From: Echinicola shivajiensis
GTDB taxonomy: Bacteria; Bacteroidota; Bacteroidia; Cytophagales; Cyclobacteriaceae
DNA: 64,000 nt
Direction of reading: 5' to 3'
NCBI RefSeq assembly: GCF_018642165.1
Contig: NZ_JAHHZM010000002.1
Span: 372,001-436,000 of the forward strand
The notes beneath the pieces were generated by a model. It had not been told where the DNA came from, searched no databases, and saw only the letters and a program-made list of their open reading frames with translations. Below are positions 54,263 to 63,655 of the stretch, piece after piece. The position numbers and the translations under genes were made by a program. Within the stretch, counting starts at the first letter, position 1. The number at the start of each line of letters is the position of its first letter.

Positions 54263-54883
54263 ATGAGAAATTTACTAATGATTGGAATGGGGCTTATATT
54301 CAGTGTATTTCTGTTGACATCTTGTAATGATGATAAGGATCCCCAACCAAATATTCCGGAAACTAATTTAACTGAAGCAGAGGCAAAAGATTTGCTGTAT
54401 ATGCGTGAGGAAGAAAAGCTAGCAAGGGATGTTTATCAATATGCTTTTGACAAATATCAGGCTTTGATATTCGAGAATATAAGCAATAGCGAGCAAACTC
54501 ATATGGATGCCATTTTGGTTCTATTGACAAAGTATAATTTGGAGGATCCAGCCAGTGAAATAGCAGGGGAATTTGATAATACTAGCTTACAAAGTTTGTA
54601 TGATGAATTGGTCTCAAAAGTGGATGTTTCATTGATGGAAGCCTTGAAAGTGGGGGCTACCATTGAAGACTTGGATATATATGATCTAGCGGAAGCAATG
54701 GAACAGACAGAGTTGGCAGATATTCTTATAGTCTATGGAAATCTACAATGTGGATCTCGAAACCACCTTCGTTCTTTTACTGATGTAATCCATTTGGGTG
54801 GTGAAAGTTATTCTCCACAGTTTATTTCCATTGATGAATACTCGGAAATTATTTCTAGTGAGAAGGAGCTGTGCGGAAGATAA
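54263..54883 (+). CDS. DUF2202 ferritin-like lipoprotein
   Basis: The 206-residue protein has lipobox LTSC (Cys21) followed by NDDKD, consistent with surface display. The helical domain has ferritin-like metal ligands: YMREEEKLARDVY, ISNSEQTHMDAIL, and a second Glu/His-bearing helix pair ending NLQCGSRNHLRSF, the signature of DUF2202. The family is thought to bind metal; the role is unknown. It stands alone; the metal-uptake operon begins 511 bases downstream. Confidence 0.82.
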   Translation: MRNLLMIGMGLIFSVFLLTSCNDDKDPQPNIPETNLTEAEAKDLLYMREEEKLARDVYQYAFDKYQALIFENISNSEQTHMDAILVLLTKYNLEDPASEIAGEFDNTSLQSLYDELVSKVDVSLMEALKVGATIEDLDIYDLAEAMEQTELADILIVYGNLQCGSRNHLRSFTDVIHLGGESYSPQFISIDEYSEIISSEKELCGR

Positions 54884-55394
54884 GTCAGGGAGGAATGGTT
54901 TTTTTTGGGTATTTTAGGGATTATGCTTAGAAATAGGTAGAAAGATAGGTATTGCGCGTATTAGCTTAATTCTGAGGTATTCGTTAGTTTCTATATTTTA
55001 TAAAGAGATACTCTTTTAAGATTAATTGCTGAATTTTATTTTTTGACTCTACCTAACAGTAGATAGGATAGCAATGTCTGCCCATATTTAATAGGCTGCT
55101 TTAATTTTTACATAGGAACATTCCCTATGGCCATTGGGAAATGCGATCACAAGCAATTTTGGATGATCACAGGTTAATGATCAAAACGGCACTTTGGAAA
55201 ATAAATCAGATCCTAAGCTGAATTTACCTGTTCACCATTTATCGGTTTTGCTCTAATTAGCAGTGGCAATAGCTTTAACTATTGGCTTCATGTTTTGATA
55301 GAAAAATACTATTTAAAATTAGTCTAAATAATTTTAAGGTTAGCGTTTTAGGTTATAGTTTTGTCCTTAATTAAACTTAATCTAAATAAGGAGA
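54884..55394. other. 511-bp region upstream of the TonB receptor operon
   Basis: No gene is supported. It ends with a candidate metal-regulator box (55310-55330) and a half-site TCTAAATAA at 55381-55389, just before the receptor start. Confidence 0.55.
55310..55330. promoter_or_regulatory. Candidate Fur-type metal box
   Basis: TATTTAAAATTAGTCTAAATA is a 21-bp imperfect inverted repeat with TATTTA/TAAATA arms, 65 bases before a siderophore-type receptor. A Fur or related metal repressor site is plausible from position and symmetry; no regulator gene is nearby. Confidence 0.45.
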
Positions 55395-57749
55395 ATGAAA
55401 AAGATACTACTATTCTTAGTTTTTTTATGTCTGGGAAATATGCTAATGGCCCAGGAAAAAGGCACCATAATTGGTCAAGTTGAGGATGAGGCAGGGAATC
55501 CTATACCTTATGCTTCAGTAATACTTCAAGGAACTTCTTATGGTGCAGCATCTGGTGAAGAGGGGGGATATCAATTTTCTGCACCAGTAGGAACTTATGT
55601 GTTGGATATATCAGCAGTGGGCTTTGAGGCCATGCATAGAAAAATATCAGTGAGAGCTGGACAAGTAAGCAGCGTGCCTTTGGCGGCATTGAAGGAATCT
55701 CAGGAAGTTCTGGGAGAGTTTACTGTAAGAGGCCAAAAGAGTGAATATAAGGTTGACAAGGCTTCTGGAAGTCTGCGTTTGAATGCACCCTTAATCGAAA
55801 CGCCTCAAAATATCCAGGTGATCACGGCACAATCATTAGAAGATCAGCAGGTTTTGGATATGGCCGATGGAGTGCTTAGAAATGTCAGCGGTGCAACGCG
55901 TCTCGAGCATTGGGGAAATCTATATGCTCGGGTAAATATGAGAGGTTCACGCGTAGCGGCTTTCAGAAATGGGATGAATGTTACTTCCAATTGGGGACCT
56001 CTGACTGAGGACATGAGTTTTGTTCAGAATATCGAGTTCGTTAAAGGGCCAGCTGGTTTTATGATGTCCAATGGCGATCCCAGTGGAATGTATAATGTGG
56101 TAACCAAAAAGCCATCAGGTCAGACCAAAGGAAGCGTTAATTTGACTGTTGGGAGTTTTGACCTTTATAGAGGCGCTTTGGACTTGGATGGTAAATTGAG
56201 CAAAGATGGAAAGTTGCTGTATAGACTGAATGTAATGGGGCAGTCCCAGAATTCTTTTCAGGACTATACATTTCAGAATAGGTATAGTATAGCTCCAGTA
56301 TTGAGCTATCAACTGGATGAAAAGACCAAGCTTACCTTGGAGTATGCCTACCAGCATGTGAAAATGTCCAACGTCGGTTCTGCTTATGTTTTTTCTACTG
56401 AAGGTTATGGTCAGTATGACCAAAGTTTTACCATTGCTGAACCAGGCCTAGATCCTACCAAAATTGATGACCATAGCATTATGGCCAATTTGCAGCACCA
56501 GATTAATAGCAATTGGAAAGTTACAGGACAGCTGGCTTATTTCAATTACAGCCAAGAAGGTAGTTCCATGTGGTTGAATGGAATAGAGGGGACCAGTTTA
56601 CGCAGGTATGTGTCTATTTGGGATGCATTGAATGAAAGTGCTTATGGACAGGTTTACTTGAATGGAGAGGTGAAAACCGGAGGAATCAATCACCGTATTT
56701 TGGCAGGATTGGATTTGGGAACTAAAGAATATTTAGCTGATTGGAGCCAATCCCATCAATTGGATTCTGAGGAACAGTCATTTGATTTGGACAATCCATC
56801 ATATGGTTATCCTGCCAATGGCTTACCGCAGTTTGACCGTAGTAGCAGCTTAAAACAAAGAGCCAACACTTCGGCTATTTTACAATCATATACAGGATTT
56901 TATGCGCAGGATGAGCTGGGTTTCTTTGATAATTCTCTGAGACTGACCCTTGCAGGAAGATACACTTATGTTTCCCAAAATTCTTATGGGACTACTGTTG
57001 AAGACAGCAAAATAACACCAAGAGTGGGTTTGAGCTATTCAGTGGATAATCAAACTTCGGTATATGCCTTATATGATCAGGCTTTTGTACCTCAAACGGG
57101 AATGCTGAAAAATGGAAATCCTGCCGGTCCAATTACCGGAAACAATATGGAGATAGGCTTGAAGAGAGACTTCTTTGATGGTAAGTGGAGCACAGGGCTT
57201 TCTATGTACAGAATATTCAAGGACAATGAACTGGTATCTGATCCGGAAAACCCAACAGCTCCTTATTCTCTTCAACTGCAAACTAGGACCCAAGGCGTTG
57301 AATTTGATGCTAGGGGAGAATTGGCTCCAGGTTTGGTGGTTACGGCGAACTATGCTTACACCGATTCTGAAATCACGGAAGATGAGCGTTCAGAACAATA
57401 TTCACAAGTGGGTCAACCTGTAGCTGGTTTTGCTAAGCACTTGGCCAATGGTTGGTTGACCTACACGCTTCAGAATGGGAGCTTGAAAGGTTTTGGAATC
57501 AGTGCTGGTTTTACATTCCAAGGAGACAGAACGACATGGAATTGGCCAGGAGATGGACAGATGTCCTTGCCTGATTATTTCAAATTAGATGGTGGTTTAT
57601 CTTGGGAAAACAATAATCTCATCATAAGGGCTAATGTATTTAATGTCCTTAATGAATATCTCTATTCTGGATCTGCCTATGCAACTTACTATTACTATCA
57701 GGCAGAAGCACCGAGAAATGCCCGTCTTAGCTTAGGATTTAAATTTTAA
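55395..57749 (+). CDS. TonB-dependent siderophore-type receptor
   Basis: The 784-residue protein has a signal peptide (to AQ, residue 20), a carboxypeptidase-regulatory-like N-terminal domain (GTIIGQVEDEAGNPIPYASVILQG, ~23-100), and the siderophore-receptor plug with LIETPQNIQVITAQSLEDQQVLDMADGVLRNVSGA and FVKGPAGFMMSNGDPSGMYNVVTKKP. The barrel ends ARLSLGFKF. This is the FhuE/FpvA-like class, which imports ferric siderophores or similar metal chelates. A PepSY protein follows after 24 bases, supporting metal uptake. Confidence 0.93.
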   Translation: MKKILLFLVFLCLGNMLMAQEKGTIIGQVEDEAGNPIPYASVILQGTSYGAASGEEGGYQFSAPVGTYVLDISAVGFEAMHRKISVRAGQVSSVPLAALKESQEVLGEFTVRGQKSEYKVDKASGSLRLNAPLIETPQNIQVITAQSLEDQQVLDMADGVLRNVSGATRLEHWGNLYARVNMRGSRVAAFRNGMNVTSNWGPLTEDMSFVQNIEFVKGPAGFMMSNGDPSGMYNVVTKKPSGQTKGSVNLTVGSFDLYRGALDLDGKLSKDGKLLYRLNVMGQSQNSFQDYTFQNRYSIAPVLSYQLDEKTKLTLEYAYQHVKMSNVGSAYVFSTEGYGQYDQSFTIAEPGLDPTKIDDHSIMANLQHQINSNWKVTGQLAYFNYSQEGSSMWLNGIEGTSLRRYVSIWDALNESAYGQVYLNGEVKTGGINHRILAGLDLGTKEYLADWSQSHQLDSEEQSFDLDNPSYGYPANGLPQFDRSSSLKQRANTSAILQSYTGFYAQDELGFFDNSLRLTLAGRYTYVSQNSYGTTVEDSKITPRVGLSYSVDNQTSVYALYDQAFVPQTGMLKNGNPAGPITGNNMEIGLKRDFFDGKWSTGLSMYRIFKDNELVSDPENPTAPYSLQLQTRTQGVEFDARGELAPGLVVTANYAYTDSEITEDERSEQYSQVGQPVAGFAKHLANGWLTYTLQNGSLKGFGISAGFTFQGDRTTWNWPGDGQMSLPDYFKLDGGLSWENNNLIIRANVFNVLNEYLYSGSAYATYYYYQAEAPRNARLSLGFKF

Positions 57750-57773
57750 TATTTCAGCTGTAATTTCTGACTT

Positions 57774-59090
57774 ATGGATATTGTTTCTAACCAATCAAAC
57801 ATTAACACAAACGCCAAAAGTGTCAAAAAGAAGCCATCCGGTAAATCTGTTTTCCGTAGGGTCAATGATTGGCTACACCTTTGGTTGGGTTTGATTTCTG
57901 GAATCATTGTATTCATCGTGAGCATTACAGGCTGTTTATATGCTTTTGAAAAGGAAATCAGGGATTTTACACAGTCTTACCAATATGTAGAAGCACGACA
58001 AGTTTCCATGAAGCCACCTTCTGCGTTGCGTAAAGCAGCTGAGGAGTTTGTGGAGGAAAAGCATGGCCAAAAGCCCAGCATATTTGGTGTCCAATACCCA
58101 GGTAGTGACAAAGCAGCTATTGCTGCATATTCAGATAAGGAATATGGATATACCATGGTGTATATGAACCCTTATTCCGGAAAGGTTTTGCATGAAAAGA
58201 TCCTAAATCGTGATTTTTTCAGAATTGTACTGGCAGGTCATTTCTATTTGTGGTTGCCACCCACAATTGGCCAACCTATCATCGCCTCTTCTGTATTGAT
58301 TTTTGTGTTGCTATTGATCACCGGATTGGTCATGTGGTGGCCTAAAAACCTCAAAAAGTCAAATCGTGATAAAAGCTTCAAAATAAAATGGAAAGCCAGT
58401 TTTAAAAGAGTGAACTATGATCTCCATAATGTGCTTGGCTTCTATTCTTTGGTTTTAGCAATGGTTTTGGCCTTAACCGGCTTGGTCTGGGGCTTTCAAT
58501 GGTTTAACAAAGCGTATTATTGGACCCTGACTGGAGGGAAAGAATACAGGGAGTTCTCCAAACCTAGCTCAGATAGTATCTTGGTAGATTTGCCTAGAGA
58601 ACCAGCAGGGGAAGCAGGGGAAGATATAATTTGGGCAAAAATGGTGGAGGAATACAATGACCCCAACGGGCAGTTGATGGTGGAATTTGCCCATGCAGAA
58701 AATGCATCCATTGGCGTAATGTATAATCCGGATTATGGTACTTATTATAGAAGGAGTTTCAGGTACTTTGACCAGAAAACCTTGGAAGAAATTCCTGATG
58801 GTGGGGGAGTCTATGGAGAAGAATATACACAGGCTTCTTTGGGTGATAAAGTCTATAGGATGAATTATGACATTCATGTGGGGGCCATAGCAGGTCTTCC
58901 TGGGAAGATTTTGGCCTTTTTTATCAGTCTCATATGTGCAAGTCTTCCTATCACGGGATTTTTGATCTGGTGGGGAAGGAAAAAGAAAGCCAAGTCTAAA
59001 GCAAGAAAGTCAAAAAACAGATCTGATCACGCTGCTGAAAGCTGGCAAATGTCCAGAAAGGTGAAAAGCACTGATCAAATTACAGTATAA
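57774..59090 (+). CDS. PepSY-associated transmembrane protein (iron-uptake reductase-like)
   Basis: The 438-residue protein has a basic N-terminus and four main membrane segments: WLGLISGIIVFIVSITGCLYAF (~40-62), PIIASSVLIFVLLLITGLVMWW (~165-190), YSLVLAMVLALTGLVWGFQWF (~220-245) and a C-terminal FFISLICASLPITGFLIWWG (~385-410). Periplasmic PepSY-type loops carry paired His residues near membrane edges (HLWLG, GHFYLWLP, HNVLGFYS, HVGAIAG) that could ligate haem. Proteins of this type accompany siderophore receptors and probably reduce ferric siderophores at the inner membrane; this is inference. The C-terminal tail is Lys-rich. Confidence 0.85.
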   Translation: MDIVSNQSNINTNAKSVKKKPSGKSVFRRVNDWLHLWLGLISGIIVFIVSITGCLYAFEKEIRDFTQSYQYVEARQVSMKPPSALRKAAEEFVEEKHGQKPSIFGVQYPGSDKAAIAAYSDKEYGYTMVYMNPYSGKVLHEKILNRDFFRIVLAGHFYLWLPPTIGQPIIASSVLIFVLLLITGLVMWWPKNLKKSNRDKSFKIKWKASFKRVNYDLHNVLGFYSLVLAMVLALTGLVWGFQWFNKAYYWTLTGGKEYREFSKPSSDSILVDLPREPAGEAGEDIIWAKMVEEYNDPNGQLMVEFAHAENASIGVMYNPDYGTYYRRSFRYFDQKTLEEIPDGGGVYGEEYTQASLGDKVYRMNYDIHVGAIAGLPGKILAFFISLICASLPITGFLIWWGRKKKAKSKARKSKNRSDHAAESWQMSRKVKSTDQITV

Positions 59091-59185
59091 GATTTTAAGT
59101 CCTGTGGATGGAAGGGAGATGATATTCTGTCATTACCAAGCTCTCTTTCGACTACAGGCACAAATTAATTTTTCAACCTCAAGTG

Positions 59186-59518
59186 ATGAATATGAACTAC
59201 TGTAGCCCAGAAGTAATAATGATGAAAGATGATTTTATCCTGACCCGATGTGAACATTGTGGCCGTATAGGAATGATGTATGGCCAATGCATGGTAGGTT
59301 TCAGTGAAATTGATTTCAAGGGTTTTTGTCTTTATATGGATGAACTTTCATTTGAAGGGAATTATAGCCCTTTTTACGACGGGGTGGACAGGATCGTATT
59401 GGAAACTTATCATATGGACATACAATTTTCACTGCTTGAGGAAGAATTTTACAGGCTCAAATCCTGCTTGGAGGAAGTCCAAATTCAAATGAAAATTGAT
59501 GATTTATTTAAGAATTAA
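59186..59518 (+). CDS. Small cysteine-rich protein of the metal-uptake operon, family uncertain
   Basis: The 110-residue cytoplasmic protein starts at the ATG at 59186; the preceding GTG at 59183 is an alternative. It has a Cys-x2-Cys-x11-Cys pattern (CEHCGRIGMMYGQCMVGF) followed by KGFC, then a helical C-terminus. It may bind zinc or iron. I do not recognise the family with confidence; similar small proteins occur beside PepSY/TonB genes in Bacteroidota. It lies between the PepSY gene (95 bases) and the DUF4198 gene (13 bases), so it is likely co-transcribed. Confidence 0.65.
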   Translation: MNMNYCSPEVIMMKDDFILTRCEHCGRIGMMYGQCMVGFSEIDFKGFCLYMDELSFEGNYSPFYDGVDRIVLETYHMDIQFSLLEEEFYRLKSCLEEVQIQMKIDDLFKN

Positions 59519-59531
59519 TATTTATAGAAAG

Positions 59532-60248
59532 ATGATGAAAATAAAATTTAGCTTACTATTTGCCCTTGCATTGATTATCAATATGGGGAGTGCATCGGCC
59601 CATGCCTTATGGATAGAAACGTCCATTAAAGGGGAAAAAGGTGTGGAACAAGAAGTGAAAATCTATTATGGAGAGTATGCCGAGGGAGTAATTGAACAAG
59701 TATCAGATTGGTATTCGGATGTTAAGGATTTTGAGCTTTGGTTGATTGATCCTGCCGGAAATAAATCCATTCTAAAAACTGAAGCACAGGATGATCATTT
59801 TACCAGTAGCTTTGTTCCAGAAATGGACGGTGTGTATAGACTTCAAATAGGCCATTCTGCCAAGGACTTGGGAGGAGAATACCTTTATCAATTTAATACT
59901 GCTACCCAAATAAGTGTTGGAAAAGCAAAGGATATGGGTTCTACAGATGATAAAACAGATTTGGCTTTGCTTTTGATTTCTCCAGCACAGAAGAGTCTTA
60001 AGGAACAACTTTCATTCAAAACTTACTTCAAGGGAACTCCAAAGGCTGGTGTGAAAGTAGTAGTGGTAAGTCCAGAAGGATGGACCAAAGATTATGAGTC
60101 TGATGAAAACGGAGAGATCTCAATCGATACTCCTTGGAAAGGTCAATACCTCATTGAAGCTACCTATACAGAAGAAATATCTGGTGAACATTTCGGAACT
60201 CCTTATGAATTTATCTGGAGATGCGCCACACAAAGCATAGAAAAATAG
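59532..60248 (+). CDS. DUF4198-like exported metal-uptake accessory protein
   Basis: The 238-residue protein, taken from the ATG at 59532 (MMKIKFSLLFALALIINMGSASAHALWIE), has a signal peptide cleaved before HALWIE; the mature protein starts with a His that can be a metal ligand, as in DUF4198/NikK-type proteins. Two beta-sandwich parts follow (~25-140; ~155-238 with GTPKAGVKVVVVSPEGW, an Ig/CnaB-like module). The role is probably periplasmic metal binding or delivery to the PepSY system. It is the last gene before a terminator at 60276. Confidence 0.75.
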   Translation: MMKIKFSLLFALALIINMGSASAHALWIETSIKGEKGVEQEVKIYYGEYAEGVIEQVSDWYSDVKDFELWLIDPAGNKSILKTEAQDDHFTSSFVPEMDGVYRLQIGHSAKDLGGEYLYQFNTATQISVGKAKDMGSTDDKTDLALLLISPAQKSLKEQLSFKTYFKGTPKAGVKVVVVSPEGWTKDYESDENGEISIDTPWKGQYLIEATYTEEISGEHFGTPYEFIWRCATQSIEK

Positions 60249-60275
60249 GTTTGTAATTTTTTAACTGACTGACGA

Positions 60276-60309
60276 CCCCATCAAGGTGAAGACTTTGATG
60301 GGGATTTTT
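60276..60309 (+). terminator. Terminator of the TonB receptor operon
   Basis: The stem CCCCATCAA/TTGATGGGG (60276-60284 with 60295-60303) is followed by ATTTTTT. Confidence 0.85.
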
Positions 60310-60345
60310 TATAATAATAAGAGCTGTTCTGTAAAATGCGTGTAA

Positions 60346-60374
60346 GCTGTCCGGGATTTCAAATCCCGAACAGC
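60346..60374. repeat. REP-like palindromic repeat, copy A
   Basis: A 29-bp palindrome, GCTGTCCGGGATTT-C-AAATCCCGAACAGC, with one mismatch between arms. A related copy lies at 62908-62935, on the other side of the TlpA-like gene. Palindromes with a CGGGATTT...AAATCCCG core are a recurring intergenic repeat type in Bacteroidota genomes. Confidence 0.6.
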
Positions 60375-60416
60375 ACTGTTTACATCCCAAACAGCCTAAA
60401 ATTCCTTTCTAAATCC

Positions 60417-62786
60417 TCAATTCAAATTTTCCTTCATCAAAGCTTTCAATTCTGCGTTACTCATATAAAGTTTGTTTCGGATTACTTTGCCCTCTTTATT
60501 GACCAATACGTAATGAGGAATACCTGAAATTTGGAATTTCTGGGAAAGTACATTCCATTCATCGGAAGTCAACCTGAAATGCTCTCCTTTGATGCTGGGG
60601 ATACGTAGTCCCCAAGTTTTTTCCGGGGAGCTTTGGTCGGTGATATAGACAAATACCACGTCTTCACCCTTCATCTCATCTTTGAGAGGAGCGATTTTTT
60701 TCATACCGGCTATACATGGCCCACACCAAGTCGCCCAGAAATCCACATAAACCACTTTTCCTTTGAATTTGGCCATCATAGCATCGAAAAGCTGGTCTGC
60801 TTCTGTTTTTGGAGTTTCGTTGACATGATAGCCTTTGGCGGTTTTATTTTCTTCTTCAATGGCGGCAATTTTGTCCTTTAAACCCTGGAAGACTTCCAAA
60901 AGATAATTGGCTATAAATTGATTTTTAAAAAGTGTGGGGACCTCTTTTTCTTGTTCTGGTGTATAGGGATTATAGGCTGATTCCAAAATATTATGCTTGT
61001 CCTGAGAAAGCATAATATCAGCTAATAGTCCTGGTTTTATCCCGAGGTTTCCTTTGAGGTTTTGAGCATATTTAGCTTTTAAGTTTTTCTGAACAATTTC
61101 AGTTAGCATGCTTAGGTTTGATGAAAAAAAAGTTTCGAGAATATCTTTTGAATTATTAGCAGCAGTATTGAATTCACTATGTGAATTGGTAGATTCGAGT
61201 AATTTAAGGGAATTTCTTTCTTCCTGCGTTAGGCTAATACCTTTTTTATCTATTTCTGAAACTAAGTTTTTGTAGGGGTTGGTGAAGCCAGAATTGCGAA
61301 TGATATCTGTGAACTTGATCCTATTGATCAGAATATCGTAATCACTTACTGCTAAATTAAGCGAATTGTTTAGGTCAGCTTCCTGCAAAAAAGATAGGTA
61401 ATCTTTATCCAAAAGGGATTTTTCCAATGGGATTTCTCTTTGGTCGCGAGGAACCTGATTTTTTGACCTGTAGGCACTTTCCCGGTTCATATTATAGGAT
61501 AAGACATTTGAATAGGCCCTAAATTGAATAGATTTTTCTTTAATGAATTTGGCCTTTTTGGACACTTTATGCTCCTTCAGATAAGTCTCAAATGCAGCCA
61601 TGTCCTTATCCATAATATCAAAGCAGTAAGCCTTATATTCATCCCTATCCATTTCCAATATTTTTGAGTCCATATCCTGATAATTGAAATTGTGAATTCC
61701 GCTCATGCCTACGAGGTCTGAATTGATTTTGGCATTGTCTCCCATAAAATAGGAAGATGTTTTTCCATCTTTTTCAGGATCGTGTAAAGTCTTTAAATCA
61801 ATTAACTGGAAAGTGGTTTTTCCCGGCTCAAAATAGATTGACTCAAAACGACCCATTAGCCTGATATAGGCTTGCTCAGGGTAGATCATTGGGAATTTGG
61901 CATAGAAGGTTCCGTCTGGATTAATGTTTATAGTATAGCTTTCTTGATTTTGTGTGAGCACATTGTCTAAGTGCAATAAACCTGTTTTTCCCAATTTTGG
62001 ATGGTAACCTTTTATATAGCCTGTATAGACAGCACTGTCTTTGCTGAAGATAGGTGTCTCAAAAAAGTCATCATTGGTAATATGGTAACTAGGGACTTCA
62101 GTAGTTTGCTGACTATAAGTTTCCATGTTTTTAGGTGAAAAGTCTATAAGCATTTGGCCGTTTTTTCCTTCTTTGTAGAAAAGGGAGTTAAGTTGATCTT
62201 CAGTTTGATAGATGATTTCACCTTTCTTCTTTTTGGATTTTACTTCTACAATAGTAAAAACCTTTCTGTTCATGATTAGCTTGTCTTTATCAAAGCTATA
62301 AGTCCAGCCATTGCTGCCATCGGTTTTTAGCCAATTGCCCAGCAAGGATGGGGGAAAGGGAGAATCTACAATAGGCTGATCAGTCAAATGGATATCAAAG
62401 ATTTTCCATTGATTTTCTAAGAAATCTATTTTTTCTGTTCCTTTTTCCAAAGGGGGGAAATACAGCACATATTGGTGTACACCTGATTCGTCCATAATGT
62501 GCCTTTCGTTAAGCGCAATACCTTCAGATTTCTTCACATATAGGGGTTCTCCTCCTGCACTGTTTATAATACGGGTATCTGATGTACCGACGCTAATCCA
62601 TCGGCCTGGGGGATAATTTACCTTAAAATGTAAGACAGTTGTAGTGTCCCGTAGCTCTAGGCTTGTAATTTTTACATTGGGAGCCGTGGTGACTTCAAAA
62701 GGAGGGTTTTCAATAATCCTGTTTTGCGAAAATGATGTCAAATAACTTAGAACAATAAGTAATAAGGTTAAAAATAAGTTTTTCAT
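60417..62786 (-). CDS. TlpA-like exported protein with C-terminal thioredoxin domain
   Basis: The 789-residue protein has a signal peptide (MKNLFLTLLLIVLSYLTSFSQ). The long N-terminal part (~25-620) is poorly conserved, with beta-rich segments (~240-330; TGYIKGYHPKLGKTG, INPDGTFYAKFPM) resembling DUF4369-like carrier domains and a helical middle. The C-terminal TlpA/ResA domain (~640-789) has the redox motif WATWCGPC at ~684-691 and FQISGIPHYVLVNKEGKV. It acts as a periplasmic thiol-disulfide oxidoreductase. It is monocistronic and flanked on both sides by REP-like palindromes. Confidence 0.85.
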   Translation of the reverse strand: MKNLFLTLLLIVLSYLTSFSQNRIIENPPFEVTTAPNVKITSLELRDTTTVLHFKVNYPPGRWISVGTSDTRIINSAGGEPLYVKKSEGIALNERHIMDESGVHQYVLYFPPLEKGTEKIDFLENQWKIFDIHLTDQPIVDSPFPPSLLGNWLKTDGSNGWTYSFDKDKLIMNRKVFTIVEVKSKKKKGEIIYQTEDQLNSLFYKEGKNGQMLIDFSPKNMETYSQQTTEVPSYHITNDDFFETPIFSKDSAVYTGYIKGYHPKLGKTGLLHLDNVLTQNQESYTININPDGTFYAKFPMIYPEQAYIRLMGRFESIYFEPGKTTFQLIDLKTLHDPEKDGKTSSYFMGDNAKINSDLVGMSGIHNFNYQDMDSKILEMDRDEYKAYCFDIMDKDMAAFETYLKEHKVSKKAKFIKEKSIQFRAYSNVLSYNMNRESAYRSKNQVPRDQREIPLEKSLLDKDYLSFLQEADLNNSLNLAVSDYDILINRIKFTDIIRNSGFTNPYKNLVSEIDKKGISLTQEERNSLKLLESTNSHSEFNTAANNSKDILETFFSSNLSMLTEIVQKNLKAKYAQNLKGNLGIKPGLLADIMLSQDKHNILESAYNPYTPEQEKEVPTLFKNQFIANYLLEVFQGLKDKIAAIEEENKTAKGYHVNETPKTEADQLFDAMMAKFKGKVVYVDFWATWCGPCIAGMKKIAPLKDEMKGEDVVFVYITDQSSPEKTWGLRIPSIKGEHFRLTSDEWNVLSQKFQISGIPHYVLVNKEGKVIRNKLYMSNAELKALMKENLN

Positions 62787-62907
62787 AAATAAAATTTATT
62801 GTTAAATAATGAAAGTAAAGGGCAAGGTAATAAAAGATATTGAGTTTTAATTAAAAACTTAGTTCAGGTTGAAAAGGCCTGATTTGCCCATTTGATTAAA
62901 GCTTGAA

Positions 62908-62935
62908 GCTATTCGGGATTCCAAATCCCGAGCTG
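62908..62935. repeat. REP-like palindromic repeat, copy B
   Basis: GCTATTCGGGATTCCAAATCCCGAGCTGC is a variant of the copy at 60346-60374 with the same TCGGGATT/AATCCCGA core. Confidence 0.55.
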
Positions 62936-62971
62936 CTTATAAAGGGTCCTAAAAATTATAGCATGGCTCAA

Positions 62972-63655
62972 TCAATAGAGATTGACCTTGGAATTATTGT
63001 CTTTTTCGATATTAACTTGATTAGGAGCGTTTCTAATGGATAATTTACTTTTTTCCATTTTTAAATTAATAGAAGAAGTTATGTTTTGGAGATCAGCTTC
63101 TGCTTCATTTAATGATCCAGATATAGTATCAGTAAGGTTGATGTGATTTTTGGATTGCCCCGTTGCTGTAAGATCTAGCTTCTTCACTTTAAGATCGTGG
63201 TTCATATCCAATCTGCCTCCTCGATTTTCAATATTCAAGGCATCGTAATTACCATGGACTGATACAATACTGTTTTTATCCATATCAATATTTTCTAAGT
63301 TTTTTACATCAATTAATATAAACTGGGTAGGACTTTGCTCATTAGTTTTGCGACTGATAAAGCAGGTATCATTTTCTATCCAGACATGATGGTTTAATTC
63401 ACCACTTGAAACAGTATCTCTAAGACCTTTGAAAAGCACTTTAGAAGTTTCGCTTTTGGTAATGGTGATATTGGTTGGGGTTAACACTTTGATACTAGAA
63501 AAATGTTCAGCTAGCATCTGTTCTTTCAGTGGAACGATAGCACTATAATCCAATCCGGATTTTTTAGAATAATTATGAGCGATTACAATGCAAGTAGTTT
63601 GTAAAACAAAGGCAAATAGAACAAAGCCTAATAATATTTTATTGCTGGTTTTCAT
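62972..63655 (-). CDS. Membrane-anchored GIN/DUF2807-like protein, function unknown
   Basis: The 227-residue protein has an N-terminal hydrophobic segment (~9-26) and then a repetitive beta-rich part (LDMNHDLKVKKLDLTATGQSKNHINLTDTISGSLNEAEADLQNI) resembling the auto-transporter-adhesin-head-like DUF2807/GIN fold. The gene overlaps the end of the upstream GntR gene by 17 bases, so translation is probably coupled and the regulator may control it. No enzyme motif is visible. Confidence 0.7.
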   Translation of the reverse strand: MKTSNKILLGFVLFAFVLQTTCIVIAHNYSKKSGLDYSAIVPLKEQMLAEHFSSIKVLTPTNITITKSETSKVLFKGLRDTVSSGELNHHVWIENDTCFISRKTNEQSPTQFILIDVKNLENIDMDKNSIVSVHGNYDALNIENRGGRLDMNHDLKVKKLDLTATGQSKNHINLTDTISGSLNEAEADLQNITSSINLKMEKSKLSIRNAPNQVNIEKDNNSKVNLY

